A stretch of DNA of 64,000 nt from Methylocaldum szegediense (GTDB taxonomy: Bacteria > Pseudomonadota > Gammaproteobacteria > Methylococcales > Methylococcaceae). Positions 36,980 to 44,814 of this stretch are shown here, in pieces; position 1 is the first letter of the stretch, and every line of letters starts with the position of its first letter. The stretch covers positions 2,604,001 through 2,668,000 of the forward strand of contig NZ_OX458333.1 in the NCBI RefSeq assembly GCF_949769195.1. The letters run 5' to 3'. The notes under the pieces were generated by a model. That model was not told where the DNA came from. It saw only the letters and a program-made list of their open reading frames with translations, and searched no databases. The position numbers and the translations under genes were made by a program.

Positions 36980-38499
36980 GCGGCTTTAACCTGCTGTTCT
37001 GCCGCGGGCGCCATCAACCCGAGTTCGCTGAACAAAGGCCAGTCGTTTCCCAACAGCTCACGGCTGCGGGCGAACAGCGACCGGAATGTCTCGTCGGCTC
37101 CGGCGACGAGGCGATCGAGGCGGGCTTCCGACTCGGCCTTGATATCGTCGATTGCGGTGAGGTAAGCCTGTTCGATGGCGCTCTCGGCTTCCGCTGTCGT
37201 CGTCTCTCCAACGGTTTGCGCTCGCTCTTCCAAAGCTTTGCGCGCCAAGCTCGAGCGCACTTGCAACTCCGCTTTTACCCGTTCCATGTGCCCCACCCGC
37301 TCTGGATCGAGCGCCCTCAGCAGGTCGATCCCCGTCAGCGGCAAGGTGGTCATACCACGCACCTCGGGTTTGAGCTGTTCTCCCAGCGCGTAAGCGCAAC
37401 GTCCTCGTTCCAGGGCCCCGTCGATGTCACCGGTGCGAGCCCGGCAATAGGCCCCCATGCGGAACGCTTCGATGCCGAGGATTACGTTACGGTCTCGTTG
37501 CGCGAGGACGGCTGCCTGGTCATAGCAATGCCCCGCCGTTTCGGCATCGCCTTTTGCCAAATGCGCGCCCGCTTCGCCGAACCAGGTCTGCAGGACTAGT
37601 TTGTTGCCGGCGGGATGATTCTGCTCCGCGACTCTCTGCGCGACTTGCCGAGCGCCACAGTAAACTTGCGCCGCCTCGTCGTGTCGGTTCTCCTTCAGCA
37701 AGGCACCGGCCACCAGCATGCGCACGACCACTTCCTGATCGAGCCATTGCTGCCGGCGCACGTAGGCCAGCGCATCCTTGGCCTTGGCTTTCACCTGATC
37801 GGCCGTGCCCTTTTCAGTCAGAGCCATCAGCCCGATCAGCTGATTCCGAAACACGCCGGCCGGCCCCTGGATCGATTCCTGAGCGAACGTCTCCTGCGCG
37901 ACCGTAAGCCCGTCCACTTGTGGCCGGCTCAGCACGATACGCGGATGGTCGGCGTCGAGCAAGCGCTGAAATCGGGGGTGTTCCAGGGATTCGATCAACA
38001 ATATGCGCATGCGCTCTGGCAAATCGAGTGCGAGGGCGCGCAGCACCCAGTCGGCAAAGGCCGTTTCGTCGCTTATCGCGATAGGCATTAGTACACTGAC
38101 CAGATGGCCTATCGAACGATGGTATTTCGATCCGAACGACCGCAAGGCAGCTACGAAAGCCGCCGTCGTGCCGGGCGACGCCGCTGGATCGAAATTCCAA
38201 TCAACCGGCAATCCCTCCGCCATCAACCCCTCGCGGCTGGCGTCGTATTGAGCCCGCAAAGCTTCCTTCAGGGCTCTAGAATATTGCAAGGAGTGTTCGT
38301 AAGGCGTCTTGAACAGAATGAACAGGTCGCCGGATGTGTAATCCGACTCGGATTTTTGAGCTTCAACGAACGCTTCCATCAGGCGGAAGGCGTTTTCCGG
38401 CACTTGCCAGATCAACAGGCGCGCCGTCTTGTTCTCGCGGAACCTGACCCACTCACCACATAAATAGGCGAGACGACGTTCGACCGAATTCAGGGCCAT
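36976..38499 (-). CDS. Helical-repeat protein linking vgrG and rhs (putative T6SS adaptor)
   Basis: The 507-residue protein is predominantly alpha-helical. The N-terminal third (VERRLAYLCGEWVRFRENKT to LRALALDLPERMRILL) resembles a globular docking domain; the middle has TPR-like helical pairs (EAGAHLAKGDAETAGHCYDQ, RTGDIDGALERGRCAYALGE); the end is a coiled coil (RKALEERAQTVGETTTAEAE). No signal peptide. It is 10 bases after vgrG and overlaps the rhs start by ATGA, the place held by adaptor/chaperones (DUF4123, Eag) in other T6SS loci, but it matches neither by eye. A role in loading Rhs onto VgrG is inferred from context. Confidence 0.65.
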   Translation of the reverse strand: MALNSVERRLAYLCGEWVRFRENKTARLLIWQVPENAFRLMEAFVEAQKSESDYTSGDLFILFKTPYEHSLQYSRALKEALRAQYDASREGLMAEGLPVDWNFDPAASPGTTAAFVAALRSFGSKYHRSIGHLVSVLMPIAISDETAFADWVLRALALDLPERMRILLIESLEHPRFQRLLDADHPRIVLSRPQVDGLTVAQETFAQESIQGPAGVFRNQLIGLMALTEKGTADQVKAKAKDALAYVRRQQWLDQEVVVRMLVAGALLKENRHDEAAQVYCGARQVAQRVAEQNHPAGNKLVLQTWFGEAGAHLAKGDAETAGHCYDQAAVLAQRDRNVILGIEAFRMGAYCRARTGDIDGALERGRCAYALGEQLKPEVRGMTTLPLTGIDLLRALDPERVGHMERVKAELQVRSSLARKALEERAQTVGETTTAEAESAIEQAYLTAIDDIKAESEARLDRLVAGADETFRSLFARSRELLGNDWPLFSELGLMAPAAEQQVKAA

Positions 38500-38509
38500 A
38501 GCGCTTGCC

Positions 38510-40450
38510 CTAGCCGTTGAGGGAAATTTTCGGCGCGGTGATGGAAACGCCGGTCGGATCGATCTTGATGGTCGAGGCCCCCATGCTAATGGTGATCGCC
38601 TGCGGCGTTATCTCTATCATCGAACCCGCCACGGCGAAGCGCAGCGACGTATCGGACGTGTAGGTGCCGGCGCCGACTGCATGCAGATCGGTAGTCGACG
38701 TCGAACTCTGGTCGATGGGGCCGGTTACGGTGATCGTTCGGCCATCGGTGATATCCTCGGTCAGTCCGCCTTTTACCGTAAGCAGATGCCCCGCATCGAC
38801 GGTTTCGGACAACTGTCCCTTGATGTGCATAGTACGGTTGGCGTCCACGGTCAGGGTATCGTCCACCGTTACCGTCGTCGTACGGTTGTTCTTGACGGCA
38901 GTGATTTGATCGTGCTCCACCGTAGTATTCATGTCGTATTGAGCATGAATCGTCACCTGTTCCTTTCCCGCCGTATCGTCCATGGAAATCTCGTTGTAGC
39001 CTTGCCCCTTGTGGGTATTGGATTTGATACCACTGATCACAGCCGCTCCAGGCAACGGATAAGGCGGCATGGCCTCGCCGTTGTAGACTCGGCCGGTGAT
39101 GATGGGCCGGTCAGGGTCGCCTTCCAGAAAGTCGACGATCACTTCCTGGCCGATGCGCGGGATTGAGACCGCACCCCAGCCCTTGCCCGCCCAGGGGTGA
39201 GAAACACGAACCCAACAGGAACTGTTCTCGTCCCGCTTGCCCTCCCGGTCCCAATGGAATTGAACCTTGACCCGGCCATGCTCGTCCGTCCAGATTTCTT
39301 CTCCCGCTTTACCGGTCACGATCGCGGTCTGTGGGCCCTGAACGATTGGCTTTGGCGTGACGCGCGGGGAACGGTAAGGGTGTTCGCTGGCGATGGCGGT
39401 GAAGGTGCAACGATAGATGTCACCCGTCGATCCGCCCGCGACGGTGAAGTAATCATCCGACTGAAGCTGATAGGACGCTGAGGTCACCAAATACTCGCGC
39501 TCTTGATCCCGGCGCGGATGCTCGATGAGCGTGAATAATGCGCCCGTGGTAAGACCCCGGGCATTGGCCTTACCCTCTACCTGTTCGAACTGAGCCTGCA
39601 ACTCTTCGATGCGGCGGCGGACATAATTCTCGCCACGCCCGGCCTCCTTATATTTGCCGGGGTAATCGTAACACTCGTATTCGGCGTGAGCGTGGTTGCG
39701 CGCAACCGCGGCTTTCACTTTAAGATCGGCGTTCGGATTCTCAAAGTCAAAGTCGGTGAGCACGTAGTTCACTGGCTGCACTTCCTGTGCGAACGACCAC
39801 TCGTAGATGTGATCGCGCTTGCGTCGCTCGATATTGCCCGGCTCGATGAATGGGATTTCCTCGTATCCCCTGGTCGCCTTGTGTGCGGTGACGGAGTCCC
39901 CGAGAACCAAGGTATGTTTGCCTTCCTGGTGCTCGAAGAAGTAGTAGATCCCTTCCTCCTCCATGAGCCGGCTGACGAAGTTGAAGTCCGACTCGCGATA
40001 CTGCACGCAATACTCTCGAGTGGGATAAGCGTCGCTCAGTCGCTCCTCGAAATCCCAAAAGCCTTTGTCGCGAAAGACTTGCTTGATGATCTCAGGAACG
40101 GTCTTCTCCTGAAAAATCCGGCAGTTGGTCGTGCGGGTCAGAAACCATAGCCAGGGCCTGACGCTAGCGCGGTAATAGGCATACTCGCCCAGGGAACCGT
40201 AGTGACCGAAACGGCTGACGAAGCCGTTGAAGTAACGCTGACTGTCGTCCGGCAGACGTAGCTTGACGGTAAGGCTTTGACCGAGGATTCCGTCCGGTGC
40301 GAGCGCGGAATTGGTACTCAAGAGATCAAGTTCGTACTCGAACAGCCCGCCGAGCCGCTCCCGGCCGGCCATGCGATGGAACAGCAGGACGTCCTTTCCC
40401 AAAGGGCTCACGACTTCGATCGGACGCGATTTTTGGGTCACGACTACCAT
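38510..40450 (-). CDS. vgrG: Type VI secretion spike protein VgrG
   Basis: The 646-residue protein follows the VgrG layout: gp27-like N-terminal part (LLFHRMAGRERLGGLFEYEL, YCVQYRESDFNFVSRLMEEE), the gp5 OB-fold (GKAGEEIWTDEHGRVKVQFH, VSHPWAGKGWGAVSIPRIGQ and EVIVDFLEGDPDRPIITGRV) and a C-terminal beta-helix with EISMDDTAGKEQVTIHAQYD and repeating T-V-x strands. There is no additional effector domain at the end. It forms the trimeric tip of the T6SS tube. GGAGGA lies upstream of the ATG, and a good sigma-70 promoter lies about 180 bases upstream. No tube, sheath or baseplate genes occur in the window, so this is an auxiliary vgrG island. Confidence 0.95.
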   Translation of the reverse strand: MVVVTQKSRPIEVVSPLGKDVLLFHRMAGRERLGGLFEYELDLLSTNSALAPDGILGQSLTVKLRLPDDSQRYFNGFVSRFGHYGSLGEYAYYRASVRPWLWFLTRTTNCRIFQEKTVPEIIKQVFRDKGFWDFEERLSDAYPTREYCVQYRESDFNFVSRLMEEEGIYYFFEHQEGKHTLVLGDSVTAHKATRGYEEIPFIEPGNIERRKRDHIYEWSFAQEVQPVNYVLTDFDFENPNADLKVKAAVARNHAHAEYECYDYPGKYKEAGRGENYVRRRIEELQAQFEQVEGKANARGLTTGALFTLIEHPRRDQEREYLVTSASYQLQSDDYFTVAGGSTGDIYRCTFTAIASEHPYRSPRVTPKPIVQGPQTAIVTGKAGEEIWTDEHGRVKVQFHWDREGKRDENSSCWVRVSHPWAGKGWGAVSIPRIGQEVIVDFLEGDPDRPIITGRVYNGEAMPPYPLPGAAVISGIKSNTHKGQGYNEISMDDTAGKEQVTIHAQYDMNTTVEHDQITAVKNNRTTTVTVDDTLTVDANRTMHIKGQLSETVDAGHLLTVKGGLTEDITDGRTITVTGPIDQSSTSTTDLHAVGAGTYTSDTSLRFAVAGSMIEITPQAITISMGASTIKIDPTGVSITAPKISLNG

Positions 40451-40627
40451 CGGCCCGCTTCCTCCAGCCCATCCGGCTGTGCCCGCCGCTCCGAGACTTT
40501 ACGAAGAGTCCACTCTGAAGGTTGATTCAAGGTCTCGTAGAACGCTTGTCTCGCCACTGTGACTGTCCTTAATGTATGTCCCAAAGAGATCTGACCTACA
40601 TGGAGCGCCTCGCCCCCACGTTGGGCC

Positions 40628-40656
40628 TTGATACCTTTGTGAGCACATACTGTCAA
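40628..40656 (-). promoter_or_regulatory. Sigma-70 promoter of the vgrG-rhs operon
   Basis: On the minus strand TTGACA (perfect) and TATCAA (four of six) are separated by exactly 17 bases. The predicted start gives a leader of about 170 bases before vgrG. The spacer between vgrG and the upstream M48 protease gene holds nothing else recognisable. Confidence 0.6.
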
Positions 40657-40688
40657 GAGTGTGGTGCGGGTTCAGCAACGAAGCACTA

Positions 40689-41405
40689 TTACTCTCTAAT
40701 CTGCTCTTTGAGCCGCCGAAATTCGTATGAATCCTGGACGCCAGGTCCAGCCAAGCGAAAATGTCTCAATCGATTTTGGAGGGCAAGCACGCGCTCGTTC
40801 TCCGGCTGCGCCAAACCGGAACCGGCATGCGCCGGTAGACGCTCGGCGACGCCAAGCATGGCGTGCGGATCGAATCCGGCATCCCGCAGAATATCGACCG
40901 CATACTGGTCGGCCTCCAATTCTTTTCTAAGGTCGATGACCTGTACCAGTGTTCCTACCCGGTCTCGACGAACGGTCGAGGGATCATCGCTCCCGTAGCG
41001 AGGCGGATCCAGCTCGCAAAAATGGCCGGCGAGCTGATGGCCGATTTCATGCGCCAGAATCGCGGCCAGGTCGGATTCGTTTCGGGCAAAGCTGAGCGCA
41101 CCATCGGCGATGTAAACGAAACCGGAGCCGATGGAAAAGGCATACGGCGAACGGTCACGCAGTACGATAAACCGCCAAGAAATGGAACGCCCGGTCAGCG
41201 AAGTGCGTCCCAGGCGCTCGCCCAGGGACTGAATGTAGCGGGAAAGTTCGTCGTTGCTCGGGCGTTGCGGCCATTCACGATCGATCTGCCGAGCCGTTTC
41301 CCGGGACCGAGATTGCTCGCTTAAACACGGCCCATAGGCTTGTGCCGCGCAGGCACAGGCGAACAGCACGGCAACGACAGCCGTGCATTGCCATCGCTTA
41401 CTCAT
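40689..41405 (-). CDS. Exported M48-family zinc metalloprotease
   Basis: The 238-residue protein has a signal peptide (about 1-23, VVAVLFACACAAQAYG) and a compact M48 peptidase domain: FSIGSGFVYIADGAL, the zinc motif HEIGH (residues 119-123) and the third ligand in KELEADQYAVDIL (Glu164). It resembles the catalytic part of BepA/LoiP-type periplasmic proteases without TPR repeats. It is probably active on envelope proteins. It lies 18 bases downstream of a glycine-zipper lipoprotein gene on the same strand, suggesting one transcript. Confidence 0.82.
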   Translation of the reverse strand: MSKRWQCTAVVAVLFACACAAQAYGPCLSEQSRSRETARQIDREWPQRPSNDELSRYIQSLGERLGRTSLTGRSISWRFIVLRDRSPYAFSIGSGFVYIADGALSFARNESDLAAILAHEIGHQLAGHFCELDPPRYGSDDPSTVRRDRVGTLVQVIDLRKELEADQYAVDILRDAGFDPHAMLGVAERLPAHAGSGLAQPENERVLALQNRLRHFRLAGPGVQDSYEFRRLKEQIRE

Positions 41406-41423
41406 ACACGCCCGAAGCGCCGG

Positions 41424-42041
41424 TCAGCTCGGAGTGATGATGAAAACGGATTCGTCGGTGTCGTAGCTGGTGCCGGTTTGCACCTTGTGCTCCACCACGT
41501 AGGTGCCCGGGTGGGCATTGCTCGGAATGGCGATGCTGGCGGCCGCTTCCCAGCCCCCGCCACTTCGCTGGACATGTTGCGGGGGAATTTCCGAAAGCAC
41601 CTTGCCGTCTTTCTTGAGTACCCAGCTTTCGCTGACCTCCGCCTGCGTCATACCCTGGGGCAGCATGAGCGAGTAATCGGTAACCACACGAACCTGCTCG
41701 CCCGCTCTGATCTGAGAGGGTGAACTGGAGCCCTTCCGCACCTTGACCAGGGGACTCGCGACCCTTTCGGAGATCCCATAAATCTGGCGCTCGTCAGCCT
41801 CCGTACGCACCTGGGTCGAATTGTATTCCACGAGCTTCGCGGTCGCCCACCCCAAAGCCGCTCCCGCGGCAGCTCCCACCAAGGCGCCTTTCCAATTGCC
41901 CCCGATCGCTGCACCGCTGGCCGCTCCAACCACAGCGCCCGCAAGCGATCCGAGGAGCTGGCCGTTTGCCCCCTGGTTGGCACAGCCCGCCGCGAGAGCG
42001 GCGCAGAGCGTGATACTCAGTGTTTTCGATCTTGTATTCAT
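41424..42041 (-). CDS. Glycine-zipper lipoprotein
   Basis: The start chosen is the second ATG, 7 bases after AAGGA; another ATG lies two codons upstream. The signal peptide ends in lipobox AAGC (about residue 20). A glycine-zipper segment follows (LLGSLAGAVVGAASGAAIGG, WKGALVGAAAGAALGW), able to pack in or against a membrane, then a beta-rich domain ending HPGTYVVEHKVQTGTSYDTD. Such proteins are often outer-membrane-associated stress lipoproteins (SlyB-like), but the C-terminal domain differs. It precedes the M48 protease gene. Confidence 0.75.
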   Translation of the reverse strand: MNTRSKTLSITLCAALAAGCANQGANGQLLGSLAGAVVGAASGAAIGGNWKGALVGAAAGAALGWATAKLVEYNSTQVRTEADERQIYGISERVASPLVKVRKGSSSPSQIRAGEQVRVVTDYSLMLPQGMTQAEVSESWVLKKDGKVLSEIPPQHVQRSGGGWEAAASIAIPSNAHPGTYVVEHKVQTGTSYDTDESVFIITPS

Positions 42042-42255
42042 GTTCATTTCCTTGATTTATGCGTCAGTAATCATAGCCCGAATACCCCCAAGGGATTTGA
42101 ATTACCGCCATCAACACGGCGGCCAACACCCATCGATCGAACGCGTCAGTCACTCCCCCTTTGGACTTTCGTCGGCCTTCGATTGGGTCGAGGCAAATGC
42201 CCTATCGGAGTACCCCATGGCGGACAGACCTGGCTGAGGGCCGATCCCGTCAGGT

Positions 42256-42300
42256 CCCGAAAACCCTTCGACCGGGCTTAGAGCGAACGGTGTATCGAAC
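42256..42300. repeat. REP-like repeat
   Basis: ACCCTTCGACCGGGCTTAGAGCGAACGGTGTATCGAAC is a diverged copy of the CCCTTCGAC..GGGCTCAG unit seen near 26.8 kb. It lies between the glycine-zipper lipoprotein and the kinase gene. Confidence 0.45.
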
Positions 42301-42306
42301 TAGGCT

Positions 42307-43977
42307 CTAAGGCGTCGTCTGGCGGGCCCCTTCGTATCTCATGGCACCGCTCCAATCGGGCTCTGACGCCGGAGCCTTGGGTTTCTCGGCGGGTCGTCGG
42401 GATGCCTCCTGGGGCGGCTTGATGCTAGCCGATTTCGCTTTCGGTTTCACGGGGGGCTTGGGTCGCTCACGCGGAGGCGGCAAGGTCTCGCGACCTGAGC
42501 GCTCTTTCGAAGTTGGGACGACCTCTTCGCTTGTGTGATTGATTTCTCGCTTTGGTGCGACAGTGTCCGGTGTTATACCGGGCGGTAGCGTCGGCGTTTC
42601 GTCCGACCGTGCGGGTTCCTGAGTTCCGGTGGTCGGCGGTGTCGTGATCGGTGGAGTCTGTTCCTCCGGCGTCGGCGGGAGCGTTGCTGGCGTTTCGTCC
42701 GGGGGTTCGGCGTCCGGGGACGTCGAGACAGGAGGTGTGACCGGCAAAGCTTGTGTTTCCGGGATAGGCTGCGTTATCGCGGGCGCTTGATCCGTCGGCA
42801 CCTCTGCCGTGGCCGGCGCCTCGGGTTCAGCCGCCTGAGATTTCAACTCCGGCCTGGGAGCCGGTTCCTGAAGCCAAAGAAAAATCGCACCGCCGCCCAG
42901 TACCGCTATCACGAGCAGAATTGCGGCAAGTGCCACCAGGTTCCGTTTCAGAAAATTCTGCTGACTGGCACCGGATGAGGCGGTGCGCCTCGGAACGGTC
43001 CTTTCCAGCTCTTCGAATACTTGGGCGAATTCGCTGACAGACTGCTGGCGGCGCTCCGGGTTGAGTTCTAATGCGCGGAGGACGGCTTTATCCAGAGCCG
43101 GCGGCACCTCTGGCAGAAACTTCGACAAAGGTTCGAGTTTTTTGCCTGCCAACTGTGCATTGATGGCCGGCGGATGAACGCCGGTGAGCAGGAAATAAAT
43201 CGTGGCGCCTAGCGAGTAAATATCTGAGCGTTGGTTGGTCCCGGCGCCCGTGATTTGCTCCGGCGCGCTGAAACCGAAGGATACCGCTCGCCCCAATGTA
43301 CGTGTCGCTTCATCGGGGTTATCGAACTTGGCGATGCCGAAGTCGATCAGCATGACGTGGTCCTGATCGTCCAGCAGAATGTTGTCCGGTTTCAGATCGC
43401 GATGAATGATCGGCGGGTTTTGCGCGTGGAGAAAGCTCAATACCTTGCACAGCTGATGCGCCAACGGAATCAGCGTCGGCAAGGGGATGCGCCCACCCAA
43501 GCGCTTGCGCTCCGAACCCAACGTGCGCGTGCCGCCGAACTCGAGCACCAGGTAAACCATGCCGTTTACTACCGCGCGATCGATGATATCCGGGATGGAA
43601 GGATGATGAAGCCGACTAAGCAGCGCGGCTTCCGCCTCGTCGAACAAAGGCTCCGGAATTTCTTTGAGCGCCCGCCGTTTGCCATTGAGCAGCAAATCCT
43701 GCACCAGGTAGGTCGTACCGAAGCCGCCCCTGCCCAGAACCGAAGCGATCCGATAGCGATCCTGAATGACTTCGCCTTCCCGCCTCACCCAGCCCAAAAT
43801 ACCGCGGACGCTACCGCTGACGGTGATGTCCAGATAAGCCATTTCGAAGTTACAGGCCGGGCAACGACATCCGGCGCGAACCAGCTCGTCTAACGGGGCC
43901 GGGTGACCGCATTTCGGACAGCGGCGCACCGCCACCGTCTTATCGTCTTCGCTGTGTTCGCTAGCTGGGGAACTCAT
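42307..43977 (-). CDS. Zinc-ribbon serine/threonine protein kinase with membrane anchor
   Basis: The 556-residue protein starts with a four-cysteine zinc ribbon (RRCPKCGHPAPLDEL ... GCRCPACNF, about 18-45), followed by a Hanks-type kinase domain (about 70-325): VLGRGGFGTTYLVQD, RRALKEI (ATP Lys), IIHRDLKPDNILLDD, LIDFGIAKF and GFSAPEQI. After a linker, one membrane span (LVALAAILLVIAVLGGGAIF, about 345-368) leads to a roughly 190-residue periplasmic tail of Pro, Thr and Glu. Ribbon-kinase fusions with this order occur in proteobacteria. Its same-strand place beside vgrG/rhs recalls T6SS threonine-phosphorylation kinases (PpkA), but that link is only contextual. The start ATG lacks a strong ribosome site. 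Confidence 0.85.
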   Translation of the reverse strand: MSSPASEHSEDDKTVAVRRCPKCGHPAPLDELVRAGCRCPACNFEMAYLDITVSGSVRGILGWVRREGEVIQDRYRIASVLGRGGFGTTYLVQDLLLNGKRRALKEIPEPLFDEAEAALLSRLHHPSIPDIIDRAVVNGMVYLVLEFGGTRTLGSERKRLGGRIPLPTLIPLAHQLCKVLSFLHAQNPPIIHRDLKPDNILLDDQDHVMLIDFGIAKFDNPDEATRTLGRAVSFGFSAPEQITGAGTNQRSDIYSLGATIYFLLTGVHPPAINAQLAGKKLEPLSKFLPEVPPALDKAVLRALELNPERRQQSVSEFAQVFEELERTVPRRTASSGASQQNFLKRNLVALAAILLVIAVLGGGAIFLWLQEPAPRPELKSQAAEPEAPATAEVPTDQAPAITQPIPETQALPVTPPVSTSPDAEPPDETPATLPPTPEEQTPPITTPPTTGTQEPARSDETPTLPPGITPDTVAPKREINHTSEEVVPTSKERSGRETLPPPRERPKPPVKPKAKSASIKPPQEASRRPAEKPKAPASEPDWSGAMRYEGARQTTP

Positions 43978-44222
43978 ACGAAACCTGTGGACTTGATCAT
44001 TTGGATCCGGGTTTTGAAAAAGCCCGAGGTATCGGGGCTGGTCGAATCTACCGTAGTTATCTTTCACGCTTCGGACGCTGGAACCGCCGATGCGCCCCAA
44101 CCGGTTCGCTGCACCATGTTCTTAATCCGCGCAGATCGAGCGCGCACGAATACACGCCGATAGAGGTTGTCGGTTCCGCACGGACCGGTCCTTCTGATAG
44201 AAGGAAATTCAACATCCTGCCA

Positions 44223-44612
44223 TCAAGGAAGATTCACCAAGGACGGCGGCTCCCAGGCGTGATCGCGGTGCTCGGCCACGACCGTAGTGTAGATTCCGCC
44301 ACGGACGTTGAAACGGGCGGTCACCCGCATGAAGTTAGGCGCGCAGGCTCTGACCAGGTCGTCGAGAATGCGGTTGGTCACCGCTTCATGGAAGGCGCCC
44401 TCCTCGCGGAAAGACCAGATGTATAGCTTGAGTGATTTGAGCTCCACGCAGGATTGCTTCGGCACGTACTCGATCAGAATGGTGGCGAAATCCGGCTGTC
44501 CGGTCTTGGGGCACAGGCAGGTGAATTCCGGTATCTCGATGCGGATCGTGTAATCGCGGCCGGGATGCGGATTATCGAAGGTTTCGAGGTCTTTGCTAGG
44601 TGCGGATGGCAT
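44223..44612 (-). CDS. queF: NADPH-dependent 7-cyano-7-deazaguanine reductase QueF
   Basis: The 129-residue protein is the short, single-domain (YkvM) type of Que[14 protein letters not shown] carries Cys34 and Asp41, equivalent to Cys55/Asp62 of the B. subtilis enzyme, which form the thioimide with preQ0. The QueF motif reads [12 protein letters not shown] (about 57-68), where the first residues differ slightly from the usual [17 protein letters not shown] follows. The reaction reduces preQ0 to preQ1 in queuosine synthesis. ATG chosen; a TTG four codons upstream is open, and neither has a clear ribosome site. Transcribed divergently from smc. Confidence 0.92.
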   Translation of the reverse strand: MPSAPSKDLETFDNPHPGRDYTIRIEIPEFTCLCPKTGQPDFATILIEYVPKQSCVELKSLKLYIWSFREEGAFHEAVTNRILDDLVRACAPNFMRVTARFNVRGGIYTTVVAEHRDHAWEPPSLVNLP

Positions 44613-44702
44613 GGGAACGGTCAAGAGTTTCGGGGATGAACCTTGCTGCGGAACGGCGGAACGTCAATACCTTACGAAATCCCGCCGATGGACTTAGTCG
44701 TT

Positions 44703-44708
44703 TATAAT
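44703..44708 (+). promoter_or_regulatory. Candidate -10 element ahead of smc
   Basis: A perfect TATAAT (in GTTTATAATAGC) lies about 107 bases before the smc ATG, in the divergent gap with queF. No good -35 hexamer is present at 16-18 bases, so this is a weak assignment. Confidence 0.35.
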
Positions 44709-44814
44709 AGCGCCCGGTTCCATTACAGACCAGATCAACGGACTTGCCCGCCATCGCACCCATCGCGTTTTTTCCGATGCCGTCCCGAACAGCGAAACTC
44801 GTCTGAACCCTCTA

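Noticed and set aside
34271-37165. Long plus-strand open frames (336 and 504 codons) opposite the rhs gene
   Set aside because: They mirror the periodic rhs repeats on the coding strand, have no ribosome sites and no recognisable domains; the GC-rich repeat DNA keeps the opposite frame open.
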